Shown here in pieces: positions 46,192 through 56,338 of a stretch of DNA of 64,000 bases. A program made the position numbers and the translations under genes. The notes under the pieces were generated by a model. That model made no database searches and was not told where the DNA came from. It was given only the letters and a program-made list of their open reading frames with translations. The DNA is taken from positions 1 through 64,000 of the forward strand of contig NZ_JAHCAQ010000008.1 of assembly GCF_019634845.1 (NCBI RefSeq), read 5' to 3'. The DNA comes from Dokdonella sp. Its GTDB lineage: Bacteria > Pseudomonadota > Gammaproteobacteria > Xanthomonadales > Rhodanobacteraceae. Each line of letters opens with the position of its first letter. Position 1 is the first letter of the stretch.

Positions 46192-49100
46192 TCAGGGCAG
46201 GTCGAAACCGTCGACGAAGATCCGGTCCGCAAACACCGTCAGCGATACCGGCACGATCACCTGCGCCGTGCCGTTGCCGGGCCCTGCGTCGGGATCGTTG
46301 CTGTTGATGCACAAGTTGGCGGTGTAGGCGCCGTCCGCAAGCCCGGTCGAATCCAGTGTCACCGTCACATTGGTGCTGCCACCGGCCAGTGTGCTGCCGC
46401 TGGTCGGTGACAGCGACAACCACGGTACGTCACTGGGCGCTGCACAACCTGCGCCGCCGTCTTCGGCGACCGACCACAGCAGCGTCGCGCTGCCGGCATT
46501 GCCGATCGACAGGTTTTGCGTGGTCGTGCTGTCGGGTTCCTGCGTGCTGGCCAGCGCCGCCGGAGCGACATCGATGTCGGGCGCGCCCGCGGCCTGGCAG
46601 CTCTGCACGACCACGTTGTCGACGTCCCAGCCCGGACGCCCGACCGAACTGTCGGTACCGATGCGCCAGCGCAACTGCACCGTCTGTCCGGCGCGGCTGC
46701 TGAGGTCCGCAATCGTCTGCCGGTAGGTGGTCGTGGTGACGCTGCACCATGCCTGCAGGCCCGCGAGCGGGTTGCTGTAGCTGCCCGAAATGCTGCCCAC
46801 GTACGGCCCCACCAGCAGATCCGCATTGCCGACCTGCGTCCAGTTGGCGCCCGCGTCGCTGCTCACTTCGAGGATGCCGCCGTCATAGCACGCGGTCGCA
46901 CCGCTGTTCTCGAGGTTCGGCACATGGTCGAACTTGAGCACGATCGGATTCTGGCCGGTCGGCAACATGATGGCCGGCGACACCAGACGCTGGTCGGTGA
47001 CCGTTGCGGTGTTGACGCCACGTACGTGCTGCGCACCGCCCTGCGGGTTGGCCGTGGAAATCGCCCAGGTGTTGGTGCCCGTGCCCGGTGGGGTGGTCCA
47101 TGCTCCGAGCCCGCTTTCGAAGGTCTCGTTGAGCAGCACGTTGGCCGTCGTGCCCGGCCCGCAATCGCCCGGCGCCGCCACGGTGGTGAACACCGAGACG
47201 CCCGACCAGGAACCGCTGCCGCAGGTGTTGCTGGCCCGCACGCGCCAGTAATACGCGGTGCTGGTGGCCAATGCAGTCGATGGCGTCCAGCTCGCGCCGG
47301 TGAGGCCGCTGGCCGAAGCCACGATGGTTCCGAAGCCGGGATCGGTCGACACTTCGATGTCGTGCGTGCCGGCCTGCGCGGCCGCGCTCCACGTGAAGGT
47401 CGGCAGTGCCGCCACGTTCAACGCGCCATTGGCCGGCGTGGTGGGCACGTCGATCGCCGGCGCCGCGCTGAACAGGTTGAGTCCCACGCTGCTCGACTTG
47501 GGCACGCCGCCACTCGCATTGCCGTCGATCGTCAGCACGTAACTGCCCGCTGCCGCGGCGCCGGTACCGGCGATCGTCAGCGTACTGGTGCCTGCCGGCG
47601 TAACGGGATTGGCGCTGAAACTTGCCGTGGTACCGGCCGGATTGCCGCTCGCGCTGAGCGTGACCGGGGCGGTGAAGCCGAGGAGCGAGCCGATGTTCAC
47701 GGTGTAATTGGCCGTGGCCGGCGCGCACACGGCGAGACTCGATGGCGCCACCGCCTGGGTGAAGTCGGCCGACAGTGCGCAGTTGCTGCACACGAGCGCG
47801 AAATCCTGGTCGGTCGGCGTTGCGTTGTAGGGGACGCCATCGCCGGGCAGGTTGGTCGCCGTGACGGTGATCGTCAGCGCGGCACCGCTCGGATTCTGGA
47901 TGAAGACGTTCTCGAGGTTGTTGCGGTTGTCGGCCACGCCGCCGGTGCTCGACCAGCCGTTGCTGAACACGTTGCCGAGGTAGGTGTTGCCGCCGTCGGC
48001 GACGGTCAGATCAAGGTTGTTGACGAGGGCCGGGTTGGCGCCGACCGCGCCGGGCGCATCGGTCCATGCCAGCGTGATCCGCACGGGCTTGGTCGGGTCG
48101 GCCACACCCAGCGTGATCTCGCGCGACTGCCCCGCAGCCGTGAACAGGTGATCCTGGTCCCAGTACTCCACCGGCACGTCGGGCGCGATGATGTTGTTGA
48201 CGTTGACGCGCCCCCAGCCTTCGGCGGCATTCCAGCGCGCGGTCGTGTTGCCGGCCATGTCGACCGCATTGTTCACGAGCAGCGCCTTGGCCATCGCGGG
48301 ACTCGGGTTGGCACCGAGGTTGAACGTGCGCCACCACTCGCTCAGCAGCACCACCGCGCCGGCCACGTGCGGCGACGCCATGCTCGTTCCCGAGCAGTAC
48401 GAGTAGCGCGCCGGGCTGCCGGTGCCCGGGATGTCCGCGCCAGAGCCTGTGCAGCTGCCGCCGAGGTCATTGCGGGCCGAGGCGATCGTCTGGCCGGGCG
48501 CGGCGATCACCGGAATCTGCCGACCGTCGACCGCCGGTCCGCGCGAGGAGAAGCTCGCGATGTTGTCGATGCTGCCGGCCCGATAGTTCATCGAGGCGGC
48601 CACCGCGATGATGTTCTTGGCGTCCTTGGGCGCGGTCAGCGTATTGCCGCCAGGGCCCGAGTTGCCCGCGGAGAACACCTCGATGAACGGTTCGGCGACG
48701 GTCGTCGTGTCGAAGTTGCCATCGCGCACCATGAGATCGTGGGTGCGCTCCGAGGCCTGGTAACCATGAGCCGTTCCCTCGCCCGTGGTCCAGGAATTGT
48801 TGCCGCCGATGGCGTTGCCGGCCAGCGCGCGCTTGGAGTGCTCCTGCCATCCGCCCGCAGGCGGCCAGGCCGATGCCGACAGCGAATTCATCGCATACAG
48901 CCCCGCGCCTGGCGCGATGCCGAGTCCGTACAGGAAACCAGCCGTGTCGGTCAGGCCCAGCGTGGCATCGCCCGCGACGATGCCGGCGACGTGGGTGCCA
49001 TGGCCACCGCCCGAGCAATCCGAACCGGGCTGGCCGGCCGGGTTGCAGGCGCCCGGAAAGCTGTAGCCGCCCACGATGCGGCTGGCGAGGTCGGGATGGT

Positions 49101-50091
49101 CGTAGTCGACGCCGGTATCGATGATGGCCCAGGTCACGCCGCTGCCGTCGTAGCCGAGCCCCGTGAGGTAGCTCTGGTAACCGACGACGGGAACGCCACC
49201 GGGATGATTGCCGGCCATGATCTGCGCCGACATTTCATCGTCGAGCACCGGCTGTGGATCCTGGTAGCCGAGCCACAGCACGTTGTCGAGCGCGGCGACT
49301 GCGGCGATCGCTTCGGCCGGAAGTTCAACGATCGCATCGAAGAACTTGCGGTCCGGCTGCGCGGGGTAATGCTGCAGCACGCGGCCGCCGGCCTGGCGGA
49401 TTGCGGCGAGCGTGGCATCGACGCGCTTCTCGTCGTAGAACATCACATCGACGTTGCCGATCATCCCGTTGCGCGAGTCGAGGCTGGGTGCCGGCTTGTA
49501 GGCAGGCTGCACCGCCCCATGCCAGCGCACGAATGACAGGTTCTGCGCACGCGCCACCGCGGCCGGCTCGCCCCACACGAGATAGGCGTTGCTCGGGTAG
49601 TACTGCAGCGGTTCCAGCCCCGCCTGTTCGAGCGCGGACAACCAGGCGGTCTGTACCGGTGCGCGGAACTGCACGAGATGGAAGCCGGGGCCGCTGCCAC
49701 TGGCCTCGCCGGCCGGTCCGGCCGGCGGCGCGCCATCGCGCAGCGGGTCGAAACGGAAGCGGTTGATCTGCACGAATCCCGCATCGTCATCGACGGAATG
49801 GCTCTCGCCCGAGGCCACCAGCCGCTGATAGTCCGCGGTGTCCAGTTCGAGCCAGCGGTAACTGCCGTAGTCGCTCGCATGGCGCGGCGCCAGGGCGAGG
49901 TGCTCGAGCCGATGCCGGCTCGCCGCCGGCACGCGCACGAAGTGGCTCGCAGTGGACGTGCTTGCCGGCCCCGCCGCATCGGCTCCGGCCCCGTTCGCGA
50001 CGCCGGCTTGGGCGTGCAGCGACGCCGTACCCGCACCCGCAACAAGTAACGCAACAACGGCGCTCACGAGCGCCGGCCGCAAGATCTGCAT
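46192..50091 (-). CDS. Large secreted S8 serine peptidase with C-terminal beta-sandwich domains
   Basis: This is a 1299-residue exported subtilase. Signal peptide (LVSAVVALLVAGAGTASLHAQA), long propeptide region to about residue 310, then triad Asp325 (WAIIDTGVDYDHPDL), His364 (GGGHGTHVAGI) and Ser570 (CSGTSMASPHVAGA). A P-domain-like segment (EITLGVADPTKPVRITLAWTDAPG) follows, then an IPT/Ig-like region, an fn3-like domain (FTWSAAAQAGTHDIEVSTD), a MAM-like domain with VLLNETFESGLGAW, and a BACON-like domain with DVPWLSLSPTSGS. It ends with DRIFVDGFD plus two residues. GGGGG lies a few bases upstream of the ATG at 50091. Confidence 0.92.
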   Translation of the reverse strand: MQILRPALVSAVVALLVAGAGTASLHAQAGVANGAGADAAGPASTSTASHFVRVPAASRHRLEHLALAPRHASDYGSYRWLELDTADYQRLVASGESHSVDDDAGFVQINRFRFDPLRDGAPPAGPAGEASGSGPGFHLVQFRAPVQTAWLSALEQAGLEPLQYYPSNAYLVWGEPAAVARAQNLSFVRWHGAVQPAYKPAPSLDSRNGMIGNVDVMFYDEKRVDATLAAIRQAGGRVLQHYPAQPDRKFFDAIVELPAEAIAAVAALDNVLWLGYQDPQPVLDDEMSAQIMAGNHPGGVPVVGYQSYLTGLGYDGSGVTWAIIDTGVDYDHPDLASRIVGGYSFPGACNPAGQPGSDCSGGGHGTHVAGIVAGDATLGLTDTAGFLYGLGIAPGAGLYAMNSLSASAWPPAGGWQEHSKRALAGNAIGGNNSWTTGEGTAHGYQASERTHDLMVRDGNFDTTTVAEPFIEVFSAGNSGPGGNTLTAPKDAKNIIAVAASMNYRAGSIDNIASFSSRGPAVDGRQIPVIAAPGQTIASARNDLGGSCTGSGADIPGTGSPARYSYCSGTSMASPHVAGAVVLLSEWWRTFNLGANPSPAMAKALLVNNAVDMAGNTTARWNAAEGWGRVNVNNIIAPDVPVEYWDQDHLFTAAGQSREITLGVADPTKPVRITLAWTDAPGAVGANPALVNNLDLTVADGGNTYLGNVFSNGWSSTGGVADNRNNLENVFIQNPSGAALTITVTATNLPGDGVPYNATPTDQDFALVCSNCALSADFTQAVAPSSLAVCAPATANYTVNIGSLLGFTAPVTLSASGNPAGTTASFSANPVTPAGTSTLTIAGTGAAAAGSYVLTIDGNASGGVPKSSSVGLNLFSAAPAIDVPTTPANGALNVAALPTFTWSAAAQAGTHDIEVSTDPGFGTIVASASGLTGASWTPSTALATSTAYYWRVRASNTCGSGSWSGVSVFTTVAAPGDCGPGTTANVLLNETFESGLGAWTTPPGTGTNTWAISTANPQGGAQHVRGVNTATVTDQRLVSPAIMLPTGQNPIVLKFDHVPNLENSGATACYDGGILEVSSDAGANWTQVGNADLLVGPYVGSISGSYSNPLAGLQAWCSVTTTTYRQTIADLSSRAGQTVQLRWRIGTDSSVGRPGWDVDNVVVQSCQAAGAPDIDVAPAALASTQEPDSTTTQNLSIGNAGSATLLWSVAEDGGAGCAAPSDVPWLSLSPTSGSTLAGGSTNVTVTLDSTGLADGAYTANLCINSNDPDAGPGNGTAQVIVPVSLTVFADRIFVDGFDLP

Positions 50092-50389
50092 GATGGAACC
50101 CCCAGGTGGTGTGTCGTGACGTGCCGCCACGCCCCAGCGGCGGCACCGATCCAAGCCTAGCAGGTTGCCGCCGCGCGGCAACTACGCGCCGCGACCGATT
50201 CGACACGCCCACGCGTGCGCAGCGCCCAGACCGCGCGCCCGGCGATGCGGCGCCGTCGTGGCATGGCCGGCACCGCGCGCACCGGCCACGTGCTGCCATT
50301 CCGCTCCATGCGAATCCGCGCCGCGCCCGGGCGCGCGGCGTCGGCCCGGTCGGCCCGTGCGGATGCGCCCGGCGGTATCGCCGCGTCGT

Positions 50390-51607
50390 TCAGCGCTTGG
50401 CCGGCGTCGCCTTGCCGGCAGCCGTGGCAGGCTCCAGCGGTTTGAGCAGGTCGGCCATCGACTTGTCGATATTCGCGTACTTGTAGGCTGGCAGCACGAA
50501 GGCCCAGCCGCCGAAGCGCGCATTCATGCCGGCAACCTCGCCGCCGAGCGCCGCCAGGCGGTTGGCGCGATCCTTGGCCGGGTCGGTGACCGCCAGCGGC
50601 TTCAGCGGCGCCTCGCCGGCCTTGTCGCCTTCCTCGTTCGCGGATGCATCGGCCACCGCCTTGTCGTATTCGACCTTGACCTTGGCCTGGGCGGCGTCGA
50701 TCGCGTGAGCGGCGGCCGCATCATCGAGCACGGCCGTCAGCGTGGCGAAATGCTTGCCGTCGCGGTCCCAACCCGTGAGCTCGACGACCACGCCGTCGAC
50801 GGTCTCGAAGCGTGCCTTGCGTGCCGCGGCCGGCGCCGGCGCCGGCGCCTCGGCAGCCGGCATCACGTCATCGAGCTGCAGGCCATCGAGCACGCCGGCG
50901 ATCGCGTTGATCGTGAACGCATCGCCGGGCTCGCGCCCCTTGGGCACGTCGAGCAGATGGAAGTCGGCGCCATCCGCGGCCTGCTTCTCGATCCTGACCG
51001 GCTTGCCTTCACCTGGCGTCAGCGTGACGCTGGCGATGCGCGTGGCCGGCAGCGAGACGAGGTCCTTGCGCAACCAGTTGGCGGCGTCCCGGTCCACGGT
51101 CAGACTCGCGCCCGTGAGCCAGCTCTGCGCCTCGCCGGCGCGGCGCACATAGGTACCGCCGCGTGGATTGCTGTCACCGATGATCAACACGAACGGCTGG
51201 GCCAGGCCATCGAGCTCGATCTGCACGCCCTTGGCATCGGCGGCAGCGACATCCTGTACCCCGAGCGTCGCGTACTTGTCGGCAGCGCCGGTCTTCTGTT
51301 CGATGAGTCGGGCCTCGGCGAGCTTGAGCAGCAGCTCACGCAGCTTGCCGCTGTCGACGGCATAACCGCCCTTCTGCGCCAGGGTCCAGCCCTTGTCGCC
51401 GCGCACGAGCGTCGCCAGCACCTTGTCGCCGGCACCCTTGATGAGCACCTGCCGGACGTCGTTGATGTGGTCGCGCAACGCCGGCGCAAGCCAGGCGTCG
51501 CCCGCCGCGACCTCGCTCAACGGCGCCTCGTGGCGTTTCACCGCGACGGCCGCAACGATGGCGATCACGGCGAGCAGCGCCAGCGAGATGATCGTTTTCT
51601 GGTTCAT
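50390..51607 (-). CDS. DUF4340 domain-containing protein (Gld-type ABC operon)
   Basis: The 405-residue protein has one N-terminal membrane anchor (TIISLALLAVIAIVAAVAV) and a DUF4340 body (GWTLAQKGGYAVDSGKLRELLLKLAEARLIEQKTG). The Ala/Pro-rich linker before RKARFETVDGVVVELTGW suggests two sub-domains. GGGAGG precedes the ATG, which overlaps the stop of the GldG-like gene. DUF4340 proteins are regular partners of GldA/GldF/GldG-type ABC systems. Role unknown. Confidence 0.85.
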   Translation of the reverse strand: MNQKTIISLALLAVIAIVAAVAVKRHEAPLSEVAAGDAWLAPALRDHINDVRQVLIKGAGDKVLATLVRGDKGWTLAQKGGYAVDSGKLRELLLKLAEARLIEQKTGAADKYATLGVQDVAAADAKGVQIELDGLAQPFVLIIGDSNPRGGTYVRRAGEAQSWLTGASLTVDRDAANWLRKDLVSLPATRIASVTLTPGEGKPVRIEKQAADGADFHLLDVPKGREPGDAFTINAIAGVLDGLQLDDVMPAAEAPAPAPAAARKARFETVDGVVVELTGWDRDGKHFATLTAVLDDAAAAHAIDAAQAKVKVEYDKAVADASANEEGDKAGEAPLKPLAVTDPAKDRANRLAALGGEVAGMNARFGGWAFVLPAYKYANIDKSMADLLKPLEPATAAGKATPAKR

Positions 51608-53481
51608 GGGCGTCCTCCCTGGGCGCCGCGGCGGCGCTGCGCGCGCCACCAGGCATAGGCCAGCGCGCCGAACGTGACGAGCAGCGGCATCAACAGGATG
51701 TTGATGAGCTTGAGGCGGGTGCCGAGCACCTCGATCTGCGCATCGAGCTGGCGCCGCACCGCGCGCAGCTCCTTGCGGATCTCCACCTTGCGCTTGAGGA
51801 AGTTGTCGAGTTCGGTCTTCTGCTCGCTCGACAGCACCATCGCTTGGTCCTGGCTCTTCGCGCTCTGCAACTCGCTGAGCTTGCGTTCGGTGTCGGACAG
51901 CTCGCGCTGCAGATCGCTTTCCTTGGCGCGGAAGCGTTCGTCGGCACTGCGCTTGATCGCCTCGACCGTGCTGAACGGCCGCTGCGAGGTGGCGCGGCCG
52001 CGGATCGCGATGAGATCACCCGAGCCGGCCAGGTTGTCGACCGCATTGACGGCGAAATCACCGTTGTTGGCGAACGCATTCATCAACGTCTGGCCGAGGA
52101 AGGAGCGCACCTGCACCCACATGCGGTCGCTGAGCAGATCGGTATCGGCCACCAGCACGACCTGCGACTGTCCGCTCGAGCTGGCCAGCGTGCCCTCGCC
52201 ATGGCGTTCGGGAAACGCCGTCTTGAGCGTGCCGGTCAGGCGCGCGGCGATCAGCAAGGGGCTGCCGGCGGGCTTGTAGTCGGCGAGCAGGGTCGACGGA
52301 TCGGCGAGCATGCGCAGCCGATCCACCGACACGCTCATCGCATCGGAGGAGGTCTGGATCAGCGGCTCGAGCTTCTCGTCGACCGCGCCCTTGGCGAGGT
52401 CGAAGTGGCCGGCCGTGCTCACGTTGATCGTGTTGAGGCTGGCCGTGACCACGTCATCGTGATTGAAGTCGGCGGCAGCCAAGCCGAGGATGCCGGGGTG
52501 GCGCACCGGCGCCTGGCCCTCACCCATGCTGATCGCCAATGCGCGCGAGCGGTCGAGCACGACCTGGTGCGGGTCGTATTCGACGCCCCAGGCCTTGAAC
52601 AGCCGCGGCAGGTCCGACGAATGATCGGCCATCATCGCCGCCATCGGGTTGCTCGGATCGGCGCCGCTGTCGTCGAGTTCGGCCATCGGATCGACGAACA
52701 CGAGCAGGTGGCCGCCACGCAGCACGAACTGGTCGATCGCAAACTGCGCATCGTCGGACAACTGCCTGGGATGCACGACGATGACGACGTTCATGTCCTT
52801 GTCGATCGTCTTGAGCGTGGCCGCATCGAGATTGCGCACGTCGAACAACTGGGTCCACTGCTGGTCGACCGCCCATGGCTGGCGCATTTGCCGCGTCGCC
52901 GGGTCGAAGCGCGCAGCCAGCGGCAGGCCCGACAACAAGCCGACGACGGGCTTGTGCGGCACCTCGAGTTCGTGGATGAGCTTGGCGATGTCGTATTCGA
53001 GGAAGGCTTCCTTGTCGGGCTGCAGGAATGGAATCGCCGCCTGGCCGTTGGTCGAGTTGGTGCCGGCGATGCCGAGGAAGATCTTGTCCCCCGCGGCCGA
53101 CACCGGAATCGACTGCAGGCCCATGCTCGAGGCACGGTCCTCGTCCTCGGAAAACGGCACCGGGTCGATCACATGCAGCTTGAGCTTGCCGCCCGCATGT
53201 GCCGCCATCTCCTGCAGCATCTCGCGCACGCGCGCCGCATAGCTGCGCACCTGTGGAATGTCCTGCGAACCCTTGTCGGAATAGAAGAAGTAGAGGTTGA
53301 TCGGCTCGTCGATCGACTTGAGGATGTTGCGCGTGCCGGCCGACAGCGTGTACAGGTGTCCCTGGGTCAGGTCCAGCCGCGCCCCGCGAAACAGCACGTT
53401 GACCAGCAGCAGCACGGCCACCAGCAGCACGCCGAGCACGATGAGGGCCGAGCCCGACAGCGCCTTGCGATTGAATGCCAT
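51604..53481 (-). CDS. GldG-family ABC transporter auxiliary protein
   Basis: This 625-residue protein has an N-terminal TM helix (SALIVLGVLLVAVLLLVNVLF), a large periplasmic domain beginning with RLDLTQGHLYTLSAGTRNILKSI, and a C-terminal coiled coil (residues about 520-600) with a final TM helix near ILLMPLLVTFGALAYAWW. This is the layout of GldG/ABC-type uncharacterised transport proteins. It lies between the permease and the DUF4340 gene in one operon. Confidence 0.88.
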   Translation of the reverse strand: MAFNRKALSGSALIVLGVLLVAVLLLVNVLFRGARLDLTQGHLYTLSAGTRNILKSIDEPINLYFFYSDKGSQDIPQVRSYAARVREMLQEMAAHAGGKLKLHVIDPVPFSEDEDRASSMGLQSIPVSAAGDKIFLGIAGTNSTNGQAAIPFLQPDKEAFLEYDIAKLIHELEVPHKPVVGLLSGLPLAARFDPATRQMRQPWAVDQQWTQLFDVRNLDAATLKTIDKDMNVVIVVHPRQLSDDAQFAIDQFVLRGGHLLVFVDPMAELDDSGADPSNPMAAMMADHSSDLPRLFKAWGVEYDPHQVVLDRSRALAISMGEGQAPVRHPGILGLAAADFNHDDVVTASLNTINVSTAGHFDLAKGAVDEKLEPLIQTSSDAMSVSVDRLRMLADPSTLLADYKPAGSPLLIAARLTGTLKTAFPERHGEGTLASSSGQSQVVLVADTDLLSDRMWVQVRSFLGQTLMNAFANNGDFAVNAVDNLAGSGDLIAIRGRATSQRPFSTVEAIKRSADERFRAKESDLQRELSDTERKLSELQSAKSQDQAMVLSSEQKTELDNFLKRKVEIRKELRAVRRQLDAQIEVLGTRLKLINILLMPLLVTFGALAYAWWRAQRRRGAQGGRP

Positions 53482-53494
53482 CGTCAGTCCCTCC

Positions 53495-54229
53495 TCAGGC
53501 CGCTTTCTTCATGTCGATCACGATCGCCGTCGCATACAGCCAGAACAGGATCATGAGCACGAAATAGATGAGGTCGCGCAGGTCGATCACGCCCTTGCCG
53601 ATCGACTCGAAATGGGTGAGGAAGCTGAGTCCCGCGACCGCATCGACCACGCCCTGCGGCGCGATCGCGCCGATCGCCTCCAGCACCAGCGGATAGCCGG
53701 CCAGCAGCAGCACGAAGCACACCACCACGGTCAGGATGAAGGCGACCACCTGATTGCGCGTGGCCGCCGACAGGCACGAACCGATGGCAAGGAAGGCGCC
53801 GGCCATCAGCAGCGAGCCCAGATAGCTCGCGGCGATCACGCCATTGTCGGGATCGCCCAGATAGTTCACCGTCAGCCAGATCGGAAAGGTCAGCGCCAAC
53901 GCCAGCGCGATGAAGGTCCACGCGGCGAGGAACTTGCCGACCACCGCCTGCCACATCGTCACCGGCAGGGTCAGCAGCAGCTCGATGGTGCCGCTCTTGC
54001 GTTCCTCCGCCCACAGCCGCATCGACACCGCCGGCACGAGGAACAGGTAGAGCCACGGGTGGAAGGTGAAGAACGGTTGCAGGTCGGCCTGGCCGCGCTC
54101 GTAAAAGCCGCCGAGGTAGAACGTGAAGGCACCCGACAGCAACAGGAAGATGACGATGAACACGTAGGCCACCGGGGTGGCGAAGTAGCTGCGCAACTCG
54201 CGCCGGTAGATGGTCATGGTGCCGCTCAT
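53495..54229 (-). CDS. ABC transporter permease (GldF-like)
   Basis: The 244-residue membrane protein has six predicted TM helices (e.g. AYVFIVIFLLLSGAFTFYLGG and QVVAFILTVVVCFVLLLAGY) and the conserved WAEERKSGTIELLLTLPV block found in ABC-2 type permeases. The ATG overlaps the ATPase stop. With the ATPase and GldG-like gene it forms a GldA-F-G type transporter. Confidence 0.9.
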   Translation of the reverse strand: MSGTMTIYRRELRSYFATPVAYVFIVIFLLLSGAFTFYLGGFYERGQADLQPFFTFHPWLYLFLVPAVSMRLWAEERKSGTIELLLTLPVTMWQAVVGKFLAAWTFIALALALTFPIWLTVNYLGDPDNGVIAASYLGSLLMAGAFLAIGSCLSAATRNQVVAFILTVVVCFVLLLAGYPLVLEAIGAIAPQGVVDAVAGLSFLTHFESIGKGVIDLRDLIYFVLMILFWLYATAIVIDMKKAA

Positions 54230-55167
54230 GAGCGCACCTCCGCGCCGCTCGCGCCCTGGGTGATGGTGCGGAACACCTCGTCGAGGCGACCGCCTTCCAG
54301 CGCCAGCTCGCGCACGGCCACCTGCTGCGCCTTGAGCGCATCGCTCACCGCCACGAAGATCTGCCGGCCGGGCTTGGGGAAGGCCGTGATGCGGTTGTCC
54401 TGCGGATCGACCTCGATCGAGGCGATGTCACCGACCCTGGCCAGTGCGGCCTTGGCCTCCTCCAGGTTGGCTGCGGTCAACGACACCGCCTGGTGGTAAC
54501 GCGAGCGCGCTTCGAGCTCGGCGGGAGTGGCATCGGCGAGGATGCGGCCAGCGGCGATGATGATCGCGCGCGTGCACACCGCGTGGACTTCCTCCAGCAG
54601 GTGGGTCGAGATGATGATGGTCTTGTCGCGCGCCATCGAGTTGATGAGGCTGCGCACTTCCTGTTTCTGGTTCGGATCCAGGCCGTCGGTCGGCTCGTCG
54701 AGGATCAGCACCTTGGGATCGTGCAGGATCGCACCAGCCAGGCCGACGCGACGCTTGAAACCCTTCGACAGCGTGTCGATCGGCTGTTCGAGCACGGGCT
54801 CCAGGTGCAGGCGCGCAATCACATCGTCGCTGCGCCGTTCGCCGGCCTCACCATGCAAGCCGCGAACGCGGGCGATGAAGTCGAGAAACTCGCGCACCGT
54901 CATCTCGCCGTAGCTGGGCGCGCCTTCCGGCAGATAGCCGAGCACCCGCTTGGCTTCGAGCGGCTGCCGCTCGACATCGAAGCCGGCCACGCTGGCGCTG
55001 CCCGCGGTCGGAGCGAGGAAACCGGCCAGCATCTTCATCGTGGTCGATTTGCCGGCGCCGTTGGGGCCGAGGAAGCCGAGTACCTGGCCGGGCTCCACCT
55101 TGAAACTGATCGCATCGACGGCGGTGAAGTCGCCGTAACGCTTGCTGAGTTCGCGAGTCTCGATCAT
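54226..55167 (-). CDS. ABC transporter ATP-binding protein (GldA-like)
   Basis: This is a 313-residue ATPase. Walker A is LGPNGAGKSTTMKMLAG, the signature region is LSKGFKRRVGLAGA, Walker B is KVLILDEPTDGLDPNQKQ, and the switch His lies in IISTHLLEEV. The C-terminal extension to residue 313 is usual for this subgroup. First gene of the four-gene operon; start at 55167, no strong ribosome site. Confidence 0.92.
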   Translation of the reverse strand: MIETRELSKRYGDFTAVDAISFKVEPGQVLGFLGPNGAGKSTTMKMLAGFLAPTAGSASVAGFDVERQPLEAKRVLGYLPEGAPSYGEMTVREFLDFIARVRGLHGEAGERRSDDVIARLHLEPVLEQPIDTLSKGFKRRVGLAGAILHDPKVLILDEPTDGLDPNQKQEVRSLINSMARDKTIIISTHLLEEVHAVCTRAIIIAAGRILADATPAELEARSRYHQAVSLTAANLEEAKAALARVGDIASIEVDPQDNRITAFPKPGRQIFVAVSDALKAQQVAVRELALEGGRLDEVFRTITQGASGAEVRS

Positions 55168-55327
55168 CGTTGTCCACGCATCCTGTCTGCAAGGCGATGC
55201 AGCGCGCCTGATGGCACGGCCACATCGAAACGAACGAATCCCGCGCGCGGACCAAAGCGAGCCGGCGCCACGTCGCGGGCGCGGAAAGATACCGCAAGGC
55301 GCCGCGAAAGTTCCCGCCGCCGCGCCG

Positions 55328-56326
55328 TCAGCCGGCGCCGAGCGCGAACGCCGCCGGATAGCACCGCCCCGCGCGCAGCGGCCGGAAACACGGCGCGGCA
55401 GCGATGAAGTCCGCCTGCGCACTGCCAGCGTGCCAGCCGGCAATGCCGGCCAGCGGCAGCGGCCGCAGCTCCTGCGGATCGGCCAGCAGGCGCCCATCGG
55501 CAATCGCCGCCGCCAACGCCGCCTCGCCGCACGGCAGGCTCGGCAGCAGCGCGCCGGCCCCGATCGTCGCCGCAGCCAGGACCGATGCCGGCACCCGTAC
55601 CGCGATCGCCTTGGCCACCGGCAGGTCGTGGCCATGCCACACGTGCTCGACCAGCGCGTGGCCGAACACCGTGACCGCCATCGACCTGCCCCAGGCCGAC
55701 GCCTGCGTCGCGAACAGGCCATGCCAGTCGTGGACGTCCCACAGCGTGAGCAAGGCCGCGTCGCTGAGCCACACGATCGCGCCGGCCTCGTCGAAATGGG
55801 TCAGCGCACACTGGCCGCGTGTGCGCGTGCGTGCCCCGACGCGCGCGATGTCGGCCACTTGGCGTGCATTGACGGCCCACTTGAGGACGGGGTGACGCAA
55901 CCACACCAAGGCGTTGAATGCATCGTGCGCGGTGCCTGCGCGCGTGGCGAGAATGCCGCGTTCGGCGATGCGCGACTCATAGTGCAGGCCGTCGGCGAGC
56001 AGGTCGCGCGTCTGCGCCTGCAGCCGCGGCCGCGCGATGCCGTCGCCGGCCTGCGCATCATCCAGCGCCCGCTGCAGCGCTGCCAGATCAGGCGGTGCTC
56101 CAAGCTCGCCGAGCCAGGTCGCCAGCAGCGGATGAGCCAGGGTTCCGCCGACGGCCAGCATCCTGCGTTGGACAAGGCCACCGCGCTGTGCCGGTTCGGC
56201 GGACCAGGGCTCGAACGGCGCGTGCAAGGTTGGTTCGGGCGCGGCGGGAGTGGCGGGAGCGGCAGGCTTGGGCTGCGTGCTCGCACCGGAGCGGGCGATG
56301 GCCGCATCGGGCGTGAGTGTCGTCAT
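55328..56326 (-). CDS. DUF3025 domain-containing protein
   Basis: The 332-residue protein has an Ala/Pro-rich N-terminus and the DUF3025 core: LHYESRIAERGILATRAGTAH, DAFNALVWLRHPVLKWAVNA, HFDEAGAIVWL and FGHALVEHVWHGHDLPVAKA. The family is common in beta- and gammaproteobacteria and its function is unknown. It lies between the ABC operon and a toxin-antitoxin pair, on the same strand as both. Confidence 0.85.
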   Translation of the reverse strand: MTTLTPDAAIARSGASTQPKPAAPATPAAPEPTLHAPFEPWSAEPAQRGGLVQRRMLAVGGTLAHPLLATWLGELGAPPDLAALQRALDDAQAGDGIARPRLQAQTRDLLADGLHYESRIAERGILATRAGTAHDAFNALVWLRHPVLKWAVNARQVADIARVGARTRTRGQCALTHFDEAGAIVWLSDAALLTLWDVHDWHGLFATQASAWGRSMAVTVFGHALVEHVWHGHDLPVAKAIAVRVPASVLAAATIGAGALLPSLPCGEAALAAAIADGRLLADPQELRPLPLAGIAGWHAGSAQADFIAAAPCFRPLRAGRCYPAAFALGAG

Positions 56327-56338
56327 GCGGCCTTCGCG

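Noticed and set aside
46516..49536. 1006-codon open frame antisense to the second S8 peptidase
   Set aside because: No domain and biased composition; the sense frame carries an intact catalytic triad and signal peptide.
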